Below, one piece after another: positions 1 through 8,815 of a stretch of DNA of 28,352 nt; the stretch's first letter is position 1, and every line of letters starts with the position of its first letter. Source of the DNA: Betaproteobacteria bacterium. Lineage in GTDB: Bacteria > Pseudomonadota > Gammaproteobacteria > Burkholderiales > Ga0077523. Below the pieces are notes generated by a model that saw nothing but the letters and a program-made list of their open reading frames with translations, did no database searches and was not told the DNA's origin. The translations under genes were made by a program, and so were the position numbers. The stretch is taken from NCBI GenBank assembly GCA_016713305.1, contig JADJPK010000002.1:1-28352 (forward strand), in the 5' to 3' direction.

Positions 1-374
1 CTATGCCGGCCTTGGCCAGCTGCTGCTGCCCGAGGGGCGGGGGCCGGTCGAGCGCCGGTCACCGAAACTCAACGTCGGCGGCCCGCGACATCACCTGCCG
101 CGTATTCAGCCTGCCGGCGCTCGCGGCGGATCCCCGCCAATCCCGGCGGCACGCCTGGCGCCGGCCGATGTCGGCTGGACCCCGAGGCAGGATCTGCGTG
201 AGTCGCGTCCTCGACGATGATCAGGGGCGCGGCGGTCCCGACGCAGAACGTCACCGCTGACGCTCCCGGCTCCGGGCTGGGCGTGACGGCCCGGCCGACG
301 GCGTCTTCGCGTGGAACGCGCCGAGGGAGCACCTCGCGTGGCCGCCACGTCGAGCAGTTGGCGAACCCGAGTCG
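1..374. other. Window-edge stretch with no confident gene
   Basis: High-GC sequence in which all three forward frames are broken and no recognisable domain or signal peptide can be read. The forward frame leading into the thioredoxin-like domain is open from about 261 to 375, so this stretch may encode the N-terminal part of that protein. Given the frame breaks immediately downstream, it is probably damaged coding sequence rather than true intergenic DNA. Confidence 0.4.
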
Positions 375-791
375 ATGGTGGGCCAGAAGGCGCCCGACGC
401 GGTGCTGACGGACCTGGACGGCAAGACGTTCAACCTGGCGGACCTGCGCGGCAAGGTCGTCTTCCTGGACCTGTGGGCCACCTGGTGCGGTCCCTGCCGG
501 ATGGAGATGCCGCACTATCGAGAAGCTGCACAAGAGGCTGGGCGAGCAGGTCGCGTTCGTGGCCGCCCAGCGAGGCGCAGCCGACCATCGAGTCCTTCCT
601 GCAGAAGAACCCGTACACGATGCGGATCGTGCGCATCAGCAGAGCCGGACGCGCAGGGCCAGTTCCGGGGCCAAGAGCATCCCCACGGGCTTCGTCATCG
701 ACAAGGGGAGGACGATCCGCGCCCACCTCGTCGGTGCGCAGAGCGAGATCAGCTGCGCCCGCGCTCGCCCGCGCCGGGATCGGTTTCCTGA
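375..791 (+). CDS. TlpA/thioredoxin-like thiol-disulfide protein, frameshifted
   Basis: Redoxin of the TlpA/AhpC-TSA group. The readable start (MVGQKAPDAVLTDLDGKTF) is the usual opening of this fold. It is followed by the beta strand KVVFLDLWATWCGPCR, whose CxxC (WCGPC) is the redox-active pair, and then MEMPH. The continuation moves between frames: IEKLHKRLGEQVAFVAAQ after about 515, PTIESFLQKNPY after about 575, and SIPTGFVIDKGRTIRAH after about 645. This last piece carries the cis-Pro loop (IPTGFVIDKG) expected of thioredoxins. Such proteins reduce or shuffle disulfides, usually in the periplasm with a lipid or signal anchor. No signal peptide is visible, so the true N-terminus may lie upstream. 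Frame and stop near the 3' end are uncertain; TGA at 789-791 is the likely end. At least three indels, probably sequence errors. Confidence 0.7.
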   Translation: MVGQKAPDAVLTDLDGKTFNLADLRGKVVFLDLWATWCGPCRMEMPHYREAAQEAGRAGRVRGRPARRSRPSSPSCRRTRTRCGSCASAEPDAQGQFRGQEHPHGLRHRQGEDDPRPPRRCAERDQLRPRSPAPGSVS

Positions 792-810
792 CCGGTCGGC
801 CGTCGCAACG

Positions 811-872
811 ACAGAGGGCTGCAAACATCCTCGGGCCCTACGGCCCCGCGGGATGTTCGCAGCCCCCTCTGT
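811..872. terminator. Long hairpin between convergent genes
   Basis: The arm at 811-830 pairs with the arm at 851-872 (20 versus 22 bases, one mismatch and a small bulge) around a GC-rich 20-base loop. It sits between the 3' end of the thioredoxin-like gene (+, stop 791) and the stop of the OmpA-family gene (-, 938-936). The position suits a shared bidirectional terminator. There is no clear T-tract on either side, so the call rests on the stem and the convergent context. Confidence 0.65.
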
Positions 873-935
873 CAGTGCAACAACGGCAATCTGGAGCCGT
901 TGGCGAAGGAACAGGTCAAGCCGCCGCGGTACCCC

Positions 936-2409
936 TCAGCGCAGCAGGCGGATCTCGACGCGGCGGTTCCTGGCGCGCCCCGCGGGCAGTGGCGTTGTCG
1001 GCGACAGGCTCGTCCTGGCCGGCGCCCACGGCGGCCGTCAGGCGCGCCAGGGCAGGCCATCCGCACGAAGGCGTCGCGCACGGCCTGGGCGCGGCGCAGC
1101 GACAACGCGCGGTTGTTCTCCGCGTTGCCGGCGGCATCGGTGTGACCGCGGATCTCCACCTGGCCTGGTTCGCCGGCGAGAGCCAGGCCGCGGCGCCTCC
1201 TCGAGCTGCGGGCGGACTTCAGCGCCGAGGATGGCGCTGCCGCTGCCGAAGAGCCACGCCTTCCAGGACGAAGTCGGCCGAAGCCAGGCTCGGCGGCGAC
1301 GGCGCCGTCGGTGCGGCCAACGTCGGTGCGGGCGTGGCCAAGGCGCCGTCACGGGTGCGGCTTTGGCGCCGGTGGCGTCGTCGACGTCCGGGCAGCCGTC
1401 GCTGTCGGCGTCGCCATCGATGTCTTCCGGTTGGTCAGGGCAGCGGTCGCGCAGATCAGGGATAGTTGTCGCCGTCGTTGTCCCGGTCCGGGCAGCCGTC
1501 GGCGTCCTCGAAGCCGTCGAAATCCTCGGCCAGGTTCGGGCACAGGTCGCGGTCATCAGGGACGCCGTCGCCATCGCGGTCGCCGGCGCGCTCGCGCACG
1601 CGGTCGCTATCGTTGTCCGGCTCCGGGCGTCGGTCGCGGTTGCCGGGGCGGTTGTCGCCGTGCGTTCCCGAGGGGCCCGGCCACCAGGTGAGCGCACCCA
1701 AGCGCCGGCCAGCGCCGTGTTGGCGTCCACGTGCTCGGCGCCCAGCGGTCGCTCATGCCGACGTTGTCGCGATCGTTGCCCCGTGAGCACCTGGTAGCGG
1801 GCGCCCAGACCCACGTGCAGGGAACGCGTTACCATGACATCCAGGCCCAGTCCGAACGAGAACGCGTGGGGCGGGTGGCGGACAGCTCGACCAGGTTGCC
1901 GTCCAGGTCGTAGCCGCTGATCGTCTCGCCTTCGGGAAACCAGCCGACGTCCTCGGACCCGGTCCTGATGACGCGCCACGACGTCACGCCGAGGCCTGCG
2001 GTCAGCAACGGGCTGACCCGCGCGCCCGGCGTCGGTCGGTGCTCGAGTTCGAGCATCGGCTGGCTGATGAGCGTGCGATAGGGCGGCTCGGAGGCGAAGG
2101 ACCAACCGGCCGCGGCGCCGCGTTCGACGACCCCGGTGCGCGTGTGGCCGAACAGCCAGGCAGCGCCGACCGTCCAGTGTCGGCTGAGTCCGCGCGATAG
2201 CCGCACGCGACCAAACTGATCGGCTGCGGCGTGATCCCAGGCGCCCTCCTGCACAGCTTCATGACGCCGCCCTCCAGGCCCAGGCCCCAGCGGCGGACCG
2301 GCACGTCGATGGTGCCGGCGGCCGGCGTTCCGGCCACGGCCCCAGGATTGCCGCCAGTGCGGCCAGACGGTGTCAGGCTTCTTCGGATCCGTTCGGACAT
2401 CCGGAACAT
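936..2409 (-). CDS. OmpA-family outer-membrane protein with TSP3 calcium repeats, frameshifted
   Basis: Outer-membrane beta-barrel protein that tethers the envelope to peptidoglycan. The ATG at 2409 follows GGAG at a good distance. The N-terminus reads as a basic stretch and an Ala/Leu-rich signal segment (LAALAAIL) once a frame change near 2370 is allowed. The barrel is about 2290-1740, with strand-like pieces such as HWTVGAAWLFGHTRTG and SLHVGLGARYQVLTG. Then come thrombospondin type-3 calcium repeats (about 1640-1375; DRDGDGVPDDRDLCP, DADGCPDRDNDGDNYP, DIDGDADSDGCPDVDD), a Pro/Ala linker and a C-terminal OmpA domain. The latter shows VEIRGHTDAAGNAENNRALS and RRAQAVRDAFV, the peptidoglycan-binding signature. 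It ends in NRRVEIRLLR with a TGA at 938-936. About 490 codons, a normal length for this architecture, split by at least five frame changes. The family is secure; the exact protein sequence is not. Confidence 0.8.
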
Positions 2410-2544
2410 CGTCAGCTCTCCGTGGATAGCGATCACGCCCGGCTGCGTGCCGGTGCCGCTCATTGATCCGTTCGGCGGGGCAAGCGGTCAACAGCCATGT
2501 GTGCCCAGGTGACCACCGAAGAAGCGGTCGCCCATGAAACGAAC

Positions 2545-2564
2545 GGGCCGCCCCTGGGCGGCCC
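2545..2564 (-). terminator. Rho-independent terminator after the small peptide gene
   Basis: A perfect 9-bp inverted repeat, GGGCCGCCC and GGGCGGCCC, surrounds a two-base centre. On the minus strand the stem is followed by GTTCGTTTC, a weak T-rich tail. It lies 50 bp past the stop of the peptide gene and 136 bp before the ompA start, so it would separate the two transcripts. Confidence 0.6.
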
Positions 2565-2613
2565 GATCCAATCACACGGCCTTGCTGCCGATTCGCCACG
2601 GCGGGCCGGTCCC

Positions 2614-2758
2614 CTATTCCATGCGCAACCGCAGGTCCTCGATGACATTCGCCGGCTTGGGCGGGGTGCTCCCCACCGCGACCATTCGAATAGTCTCCGA
2701 ACACACCCAACTCCAGCCGTCTGGTCTTGAGTTCAGGCTTGCAGTACGTCTTCTTCAT
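2614..2758 (-). CDS. Small KKxYxKPEL peptide, 47 aa after removing one G
   Basis: Unrecognised small protein that is likely real. It has a strong AGGAGG (2774-2769) 10 bases before the ATG at 2758; a second ATG at 2764 is only 4 bases from it. The frame opens MKKTYCKPELKTRRLELG, then GVFGDYSNGRGG. Removing one G from the GGGG run at 2671-2674 lets it continue through STPPKPA to NVIEDLRLRME and a TAG at 2616-2614, for 47 residues. As given, the frame runs on without sense. The N-terminus carries Y-x-x-P-x-L, the motif that leader-binding (RRE/PqqD-like) domains recognise in lasso-type precursors. The middle is Gly/Asn-rich with an aromatic GVFGDY block. It follows an ABC exporter on the same strand and precedes a terminator, so it could be an exported or modified peptide. 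No modifying protease is seen. Function unknown. Confidence 0.55.
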
Positions 2759-2768
2759 GTTCATGCAT

Positions 2769-2774
2769 CCTCCT
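2769..2774 (-). promoter_or_regulatory. Strong ribosome binding site of the small peptide gene
   Basis: AGGAGG on the minus strand, 10 bases from the ATG at 2758 and 4 from the ATG at 2764. It is among the best matches to the anti-Shine-Dalgarno sequence in the window and is the main reason to accept such a short gene. A GC hairpin (CGCCCA and TGGGCG around GAGC, about 2796-2811) lies just upstream, in the gap after the exporter gene. Confidence 0.6.
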
Positions 2775-2889
2775 GCCCGGCGCGGGCTCGCCCAGCTCTG
2801 GGCGGGCTTTGAACGGCCCGTTTCGATACTTATCCCCTGCATCCATACTAGCAACCTGCCCAGGGCCGTCAAGTTGAATTTGTGGAATT

Positions 2890-4722
2890 TATTTTGTCGT
2901 ATCGGTGCCTTGTTGGGCGAAGTGCAGCGACGCATAGAGCCCGTTCTTGTCCAGAAGCTGGCCGTGGGTCCCGGTTTCCACGATACGTCCGTCGGCCAGA
3001 ACCACGATCAGGTCCAGGTCCCGGACCAGGACAGGCGATGGGCGATGACCACGGCGGTCCGGCCCTGCATGGCCCCCTCATGGCCAGGCGAATCTCCTCC
3101 TCGGAGCCCGCGTCCAGGGCACTGGTGGGTTCGTCCAGCACCAGCAGGCCCGGATCGCGGAGGAACGCCCGGGCCAAGGCGATGCGCTGCCGTTGGCCGC
3201 CGCTCAGGCGGATGCCGCGCTCGCCGGTGACCGTGTCCAGTCCCTGCGGCAGCCGGTCGGCGAACCCGTCGACACCCGCCCGCGCGGCCGCCTGCCGCAC
3301 GTCGGCGTCGGGGCGTCGGCCAGGCCGAAAGCGGATGTTGTCGGCCAGGCTCACGTCGTAGAGGACCGGGTCCTGAGCAACGAAGGCCATGCTGGCGCGC
3401 AGTTCCGCCGGATCCAGGTCGGCGTAGGGCCGTCCATCCAGGCTGAGGCTTCCGGCGGTCGGTGGGAACAGGCCCATCAGCAATCCGGCCAAGGTCGTCT
3501 TGCCCGAACCTGAGGGACCTACCAGGCCAACCCATTGTCCCGGCGCGATATCCAGGTCGATCCCGCATAGGACCTCGCGCCCCTGCCCGCCGCCGCCCTG
3601 AGCGGGGTGAGCGAAGTGGACCGCCGCCAGGCGGATCCCGATTCCGGCTCGTGACGCGGCGCCGGCACGGGCGCCGCCGGGTCGCGCTCGGGAGCCAGGG
3701 CAAACACGTCGTCCAGGCGCGCGGCGGCCGCGGCGGCACCCTGGGCCTCGGCGTAGAGGCTCGACAGCGAGGCCAGCGGCATCGCCACGCGGAAGGCCAG
3801 CAGCAGGAAGGCGACCAACTCGCCGCCGGTGGCCTCCACGCGCCGCCAGCACGAACCCGTAGACGACGACACCCACCAGGCACACCCACAGCGCCATCTG
3901 GATACCCGCCTCGAGGGCCGCCTGCAGCCAGGCGCGGTGCACCCCGTCGCGGCGGTAACCCTCGACCATCGCCCTCGAACCGTGCCTTCTCGTGGCCCTG
4001 CGCGTTGTGCACCTTCACCGTCGCGATGCCGCCGACGGTCTCCTGCACGTGGCTGCTGAGGGCGCCCAGGCTGTCGTACATCCGCCGCGAGAGCCGGCGC
4101 AGGCGCGTGCCGAACAGCCGCACCAGCAGGATGGTGGCCGGGATCAGCAGCACCACCACCAGCGCCAGTTGCGCGTTCAGGCGGGTCATGAGCACCAGCG
4201 CGCCCCGCCAGGGTCAGCACCGCGCGCACCAGGCTGACCAGGCCCCCCGGTCAGGACGTACTGGATGGCGCCGACATCGCCGGTCACCCGCGTGGAGAGG
4301 TCGCCGGCCTTCTGGCCGGAGAAGAACAGCGCGGGCAGTTCCAGCAGGTGGGCGTAGAGGCGGCGGCGGAGGCGGGTGACGGTTTCGAGGGCCAGGCGGG
4401 CGGAGACGACCGAGAAGAGGAAGGAAGAGGCGAGTTGGGCGAGCAACAGGGCGCCAAGAACGAGCACAACTTGATCAGCAGAGTAAGGTGACACCACTGT
4501 CGAACCGGGAGACCGGCTGCCGATCGCGTCGACGATTCGCCCGGCGAAGACCGGGATAGCCCTGCTGACCGCCGTAGAGGCAAGCATCAAGAGGCCGGCC
4601 AGAGCCAGTACGGGCTCCTGGCCGCGCAGGACTGAAAAGTAGCCGCGCAATGTGGTCAGGCCGCGGTTGGAGTGCGCCGGCAATGCGGTCCCTTCAGTCT
4701 GGGCAGGCGAAACGGCACGCAC
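2890..4722 (-). CDS. ABC exporter with fused transmembrane and ATPase domains, frameshifted
   Basis: Half-size ABC exporter (membrane domain then ATPase) of the MsbA/LmrA/peptide-exporter type, which works as a homodimer and pumps lipids, glycolipids or peptides outward. Start is GTG at 4722 with GGAG upstream; stop is TAA at 2892-2890. The 611-codon length is typical. Membrane helices are readable in PVLALAGLLMLASTAV, VVLVLGALLLAQLASS, LALVVVLLIPATILLV and MALWVCLVGVVVYGFV, with the coupling region LSTRVTGDVGAIQYVL. The ATPase has Walker A GPSGSGKTT, Q-loop FVAQDPV, signature LSGGQRQRIALARA, Walker B LLVLDEPTSALD and H-loop VVIAHRLS. No C39 peptidase domain precedes the membrane domain. About six frame changes (near 4245, 4205, 3972, 3840, 3640 and 3085-3035) break it, but every motif survives in some frame and the total is a multiple of three, pointing to sequence error. 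Cargo unknown; the small peptide gene just downstream is a candidate. Confidence 0.82.
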
Positions 4723-4762
4723 GGGTGAACTCCGGAGTTGCCGTCAAGCCGGTTTCGGGCCT

Positions 4763-4782
4763 GTCGATACCAGCATATCGAC
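4763..4782. promoter_or_regulatory. Operator-like inverted repeat between divergent genes
   Basis: GTCGATA and TATCGAC form a perfect 7-bp inverted repeat separated by six bases. It lies about 40 bp before the exporter start and about 190 bp before the amidotransferase start, in their shared upstream region. A nearby 12-bp palindrome, AACTCCGGAGTT (4729-4740), overlaps the exporter's ribosome binding site. A dimeric regulator site is plausible, but no regulator gene is in the window. Confidence 0.3.
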
Positions 4783-4974
4783 GTCGCCGGGCCGCATCCA
4801 AGTCAATTCTCGGCGATGTTGGCGATCGTTTACAACGACGGTGGCAGTTCCGGGCACATTGAGCGACACTAGCCGCGGCTTCCTGCCCAGGTGGGGGCCT
4901 CGGATACGGGAACCCTGCCGTCGGTAGGCGTCACTACGCCCGGTCTGGATGTCAATTTCCCGAGGTATGGCACT

Positions 4975-6804
4975 TTGTGTGGAATCGTCACGGTGTACGG
5001 CAAGCACGCAGATGTCGGGGAACAGGACGGCCAATCAGCTGCCGCGATGGTGGCGACACTGAAACACCGCGGTCCGGACGAACAGACCCTCGTCCGCTTC
5101 GGGAGGGCATGGCTCGGTCACGCGCGACTGTCGATTATCGACCTCGAGACCGGCACGCAGCCGGTTTACAACGAGACCGAATCGGTTGCCGTCATACTCA
5201 ACGGCGAGATCTACAACTACCGCGAGTTGCGCAGCGCGCTGGTGAACCGGGGGCATACGTTTCGCACGGCTTCGGATACCGAGGTCCTGGCTCACCTCTA
5301 CGAAGATCACGGTGAGGACCTGTTTCGCCATCTCAATGGAATGTTCGCAGCGGTGATCTATGATCGCGAACGGGACCTGCTGTTGGCGGGACGTGATCGA
5401 CTCGGGGAGAAGCCGATCCTTTATCTGGAGACGCCGGAACACCTCGTGCTGGCATCGGAGCTGAAGGCTCTGCTGGAATGGCCGGGTGTCCCCCGTGAAC
5501 TGGATTCGCAGGCGCTGGCGCTCTATTTCAACATGCTGTGTGTTCCGGAGCCTCTGTGCATCTTCAGGGGAATCCGCAAGCTGGCACCGTCGCACTATCT
5601 GAAGGTCGAGCGCGATCGGGTCGAGGAGAAATGCTACTGGAAGCCCGAGATCCGGGTGGACTGGAGCCTGCGCGCCGAGGTTGCGCGCGAGACGGTAAGT
5701 GAGCTGTTGAGGGACTCGGTGGCCATGCGTATGGTAGCAGATGTCCCGGTGGGCGTCTTTCTTTCCGGCGGCATCGATTCGAGCGCAGTCACGTCGTTCG
5801 CGGCCCAAGCTACGGCTACCCCGCTGAGGACCTTCTCCGTGGGATTGGCCGGCGACATGGACGAGCGTCCCTTCGCCCGGGCGGTCGCCGAACGCTGCGG
5901 TACAGATCACACCGAACTTTTCGTGCGCGGTGACGTCGCCGAGTCGTTTCCTCTGGTTATGGACTATTTCGACGAACCGTTCGCTGACTCGTCCTGTGTA
6001 CCGACGTATATGGTTGCCCGGGAAGCTCGTGCCCACGTCAAGGTGGCGTTGACCGGCGATGGAGGCGATGAGCTCTTCGCCGGCTACACGACGTATCTCT
6101 ACCAAGCTCAAGTGCGTGGTGGTCGAATAGCCACACGCCTTGCGCGCATGGTCGCGGATGCGACTGGATACACGACAGCATATCCACGGCGAGGAAGCCC
6201 GTGGGCCCGCGAACACTGGCGAAACGTGCGGAGTTTGGTCCCGGCCACCGAAATGTCGCGGTGGTTGCCGGGGTATGCTGCCGATGTCGGGCGCTACTAT
6301 GACGAAAACGCGTGGTTGGCTCTTGCCGATTCGGACCCGCTGTCTGCGGCTTTCGGGCACTATCTCAATTTCTACCTCCCGGGTGACCTACTCAAGAAGG
6401 TGGACATGGCCGCCATGCTGGCCAGTCTTGAATGCCGGGCGCCGTTTCTGGACCATCGTCTGGTGGAGTTCTGCCTGACCATTCCACCGCAACTGAAGAT
6501 CCAGGGAGGAACTCCCAAGCAGCTGCTGAAGGATGCCATGGTCGACCGATTGCCGCACGAAGTTCTGCACCGGCCCAAGCATGGCTTCGGTGCACCCGTT
6601 GCCGACTGGGTCCGCGGGCCACTTCGAGAGATAGCCCGCGACTTGATCCGACCTGGTTGCCGTTGCGAGGCGTTGGTCGAGCCCGTTGTTGTCCGCCGCG
6701 TTGCCGACGAGATGTGGCGTGAGGATGCTCCGAGCGGCTGGCGTCTGCCTCAGCAGTACTGGAGCTTGCTGGCTCTCGAATGGTGGCTGCGGCGCTATGC
6801 TTGA
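4975..6804 (+). CDS. asnB: Glutamine-dependent asparagine synthase-like amidotransferase
   Basis: Class II glutamine amidotransferase: it hydrolyses glutamine to ammonia and channels it to an AMP-activated carboxylate. The start is set by chemistry: the catalytic Cys must follow the initiator, so TTG at 4975, giving (M)CGIVTVYG and preceded by GAGG at 9 bases, is preferred over an upstream in-frame start. That gives 609 residues, normal for the family. The N-terminal glutaminase site is complete: Cys1, the Arg in HARLSIIDL, the Asn in NGEIYNY and the Asp in SDTEV. The synthase domain (about 225 onward) has the pyrophosphate loop LSGGIDSSAV and the TGDGGDELFAGY loop. Glycan-cluster members of this family often amidate sugar acids or act in exopolysaccharide assembly, while distant relatives close lasso peptides. 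The intact glutaminase site favours an ordinary amidotransferase. Intact, unlike its left neighbours. Confidence 0.88.
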   Translation: MCGIVTVYGKHADVGEQDGQSAAAMVATLKHRGPDEQTLVRFGRAWLGHARLSIIDLETGTQPVYNETESVAVILNGEIYNYRELRSALVNRGHTFRTASDTEVLAHLYEDHGEDLFRHLNGMFAAVIYDRERDLLLAGRDRLGEKPILYLETPEHLVLASELKALLEWPGVPRELDSQALALYFNMLCVPEPLCIFRGIRKLAPSHYLKVERDRVEEKCYWKPEIRVDWSLRAEVARETVSELLRDSVAMRMVADVPVGVFLSGGIDSSAVTSFAAQATATPLRTFSVGLAGDMDERPFARAVAERCGTDHTELFVRGDVAESFPLVMDYFDEPFADSSCVPTYMVAREARAHVKVALTGDGGDELFAGYTTYLYQAQVRGGRIATRLARMVADATGYTTAYPRRGSPWAREHWRNVRSLVPATEMSRWLPGYAADVGRYYDENAWLALADSDPLSAAFGHYLNFYLPGDLLKKVDMAAMLASLECRAPFLDHRLVEFCLTIPPQLKIQGGTPKQLLKDAMVDRLPHEVLHRPKHGFGAPVADWVRGPLREIARDLIRPGCRCEALVEPVVVRRVADEMWREDAPSGWRLPQQYWSLLALEWWLRRYA

Positions 6805-7041
6805 ATGGGCTGTGGGCGGTGAGGGGCTCAGGATTCGCTGCATTGGCGATTGACGCCCGTTGTATTCTGTTATCGATGTCCAGTTCGTGCGCGGCGACTT
6901 CGTGCGGCCACGAACAAGCGCCCTGTGGAGCCTGCGAACGCCCATTGAAGGTGCCGGGTCGGCGCGAGTTCTGCGACAGCAGCCGTTGCTTCACGGCCAG
7001 GCGGCGCTGACGCAATGGTGCACCATGTTGCGTGCCAAGAG
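6805..7041. other. Convergent intergenic region with a hairpin
   Basis: About 240 bp between the 3' ends of the amidotransferase and the O-antigen-ligase-like gene. The only structure noted is a hairpin at 7010-7033: ACGCAA and TTGCGT enclose the 10-bp palindrome TGGTGCACCA, with a two-base bulge. It lies just past the minus-strand stop and has no T-tract; it may be a U-less terminator. No gene is supported here. Confidence 0.4.
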
Positions 7042-8426
7042 TCAGAACGCAGCACGCCTCGATTCGTCTTCGGTGACGATCACCTGCACGATGAACCGCG
7101 TCCTCTTTCTTGTTGTTGTAACCAGTCCGGCGAGAGACACGGCTATTCCAGCGCCAACCCACCAGTAGATCTCGTAGAGGTCCATTCCGAAGAAACCAAG
7201 GACCAAACGAACCAAGATGTAGCCGGCCGTAGCCTGTGCCATAGCGTAGCAGAACGCGAGGTCCTGGAAGTGCCTTCTGGCATGTCGAGAGGCTGCAGCG
7301 GGTAGCTTCCCGTCGCCTGCCAAGCGGATCAACTGAAGCTGCTGGCCGCGAAAGGCTCTGGCGGAATCGCGGAAACTGGCGAGGAGAACTCCCACAAGTC
7401 CAAGAAACGCTACTAGGCCCTGGACGCCCAGGTTGGTCGCAACTTCAAGGTACAAATTGTGCGTGTCGACAGCTTCGCGACCGAATCGAGCGGCTCGGAC
7501 TACCGGAAACGAGCCCACTCCAATCCCCAGCGGATTCTCCATGAACACGACCAGCGCATCGTTCATGACTTGTTTGCGAGCAAGCTTGGAGTGGCCCTCA
7601 GCTTCTTTGCCGCCAATGCTCTTGAATCTCTCAATGTACTGGTCTGGGATGAGCGGAACTGCCAATATGCAGACAGCTGTCGCAATGGCCAGGAATCTCC
7701 TCTTCTTGCGTGACTGAAAGAACCACCACAGAAGCAATGATATGAGGCCAAGATACGCCGTGCGAGATCCAGAGTAGATCACGCACGGCAATGAAGTGAA
7801 GGCCAGAAGCAGCAGGGCGCTGCGAAGGTACCAACGCCTAACGGGAATGAATAGAAACACCACGAATGGCAGAGCACCAGTGGCCCATCCTGATAGGCTG
7901 TTGGGATGCCCGTACATAGGAACTGACCCGTGGAGTCGCATGACTCCTTGGTTCTGCCAGACGGATTTCCCGTAACGAGGCCATGGAACGGCTCGAGCGT
8001 AATATGGAATACCGAGTACAAGAACACCCAAATGAACAAGCTCATCGAGGTCGGCGATTCAACCAGAGCGGCTATGAGAAAAGTCAGAAACGCGAACTTG
8101 TATGCACGATCCGTAAATACTCGCTTCGCCTCAAAGGGATCGGCGGCGAAGGGCACTTGGATGATCATCATTGCGAAGAGCAGGCAAATGGCGACGATGA
8201 TCTTCTGCGAACCCTGGAGTTGAACCGGTTGACCGGAGATCTTGGCAATAGCCATTGCAACTGCGGCGCTCCCAAGCAGGAACTCGAGGCGCATTGCGCC
8301 CAGCAGTTCCACACGGTTCCCGCCATCCACGTTTCTGAATAGCATGAAGGCAAGAAAAGTCACGAAAAACAGCGCGTTCAACTTGGGATATCCGGGCATG
8401 CGGGTAGCTCGGCCTGGCGCGCCCAT
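7042..8426 (-). CDS. O-antigen ligase/polymerase-like membrane protein, one frameshift
   Basis: Polytopic inner-membrane protein of the O-antigen ligase/Wzy_C group, which joins lipid-linked glycan to an acceptor or polymerises repeat units at the periplasmic face. Helices can be read throughout, for example LNALFFVTFLAFMLF, FLLGSAAVAMAIA, LALPFVVFLFIPV-like and LGLISLLLWWFF stretches. The family-typical segments are SGSRTAYLGL, the periplasmic ENPLGIGVGSFP and the THNLYLEVATNLGVQGLVAFLG helix. The frame changes once near 7960, where the N-terminal part (ending LVTGNPSG) meets the C-terminal part (GKSVWQNQGVMRLHG). The start is uncertain: ATG 8426 is used, and a TTG at 8516 would add 30 residues; neither has a clear ribosome binding site. 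It lies downstream of the PaaK-like gene on the same strand, 390 bp away. Ligase and polymerase cannot be told apart from sequence alone. Confidence 0.8.
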
Positions 8427-8516
8427 TTGTGAAGTCTGATCCACGCTGAACAACGGGGTCGAACCTCGTCCTCTAGGATTGCTCTTGGTGATGTACGTGT
8501 TGACTCGAGTGTCCAA

Positions 8517-8815
8517 CTAACGCCACAATTGTAGATGGAGATCGGGCTCCTGTCAGCCGGCAATATCTGACATGGTGTTCTTCGGGAGTTCCGACCGGGC
8601 CAGTCAAGCAGATATGCACTGCCGAAGACAGCTGGGCGCTCGAATACAGGTCATGCGAAAGCGATCCTGTCACGTGGGCAGCCCACAGGCGGAACCTCGG
8701 CTATGGTCTTCTTACCGGCCGGTCAGCGAATCGCTTCTACTTCCGCCAGCGCTGGTGCCAATCTGTGTGCAGGGCTGAACTCCGGACATCAAATGCACGT
8801 GTATGCCCGCGTTGC
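8517..8815. other. Intergenic gap between two minus-strand genes
   Basis: About 300 bp between the PaaK-like gene and the O-antigen-ligase-like gene. No open frame with recognisable protein, tRNA or strong terminator was seen. It may hold the promoter for the downstream gene, but no convincing -35/-10 pair was found. Confidence 0.3.

Noticed and set aside
1375..1640. Repetitive DNA resembling a tandem repeat array
   Set aside because: Explained by the TSP3 calcium-binding repeats (DxDxDG) of the OmpA-family protein.
5035..6360. 441-codon open frame on the minus strand
   Set aside because: Exactly opposite the well-supported amidotransferase; no domain is recognisable, and high GC keeps shadow frames open.
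2614..6804. A complete lasso-peptide cluster (precursor, cyclase, exporter)
   Set aside because: The amidotransferase has a full glutaminase site, no RRE or transglutaminase-like protease is present, and the candidate core lacks the ring geometry. Kept only as a hypothesis for the peptide.
7042..8426. Programmed frameshifting in the O-antigen-ligase-like gene
   Set aside because: No slippery heptamer or downstream structure was recognised, and similar breaks occur in many unrelated genes, so an indel error is simpler.
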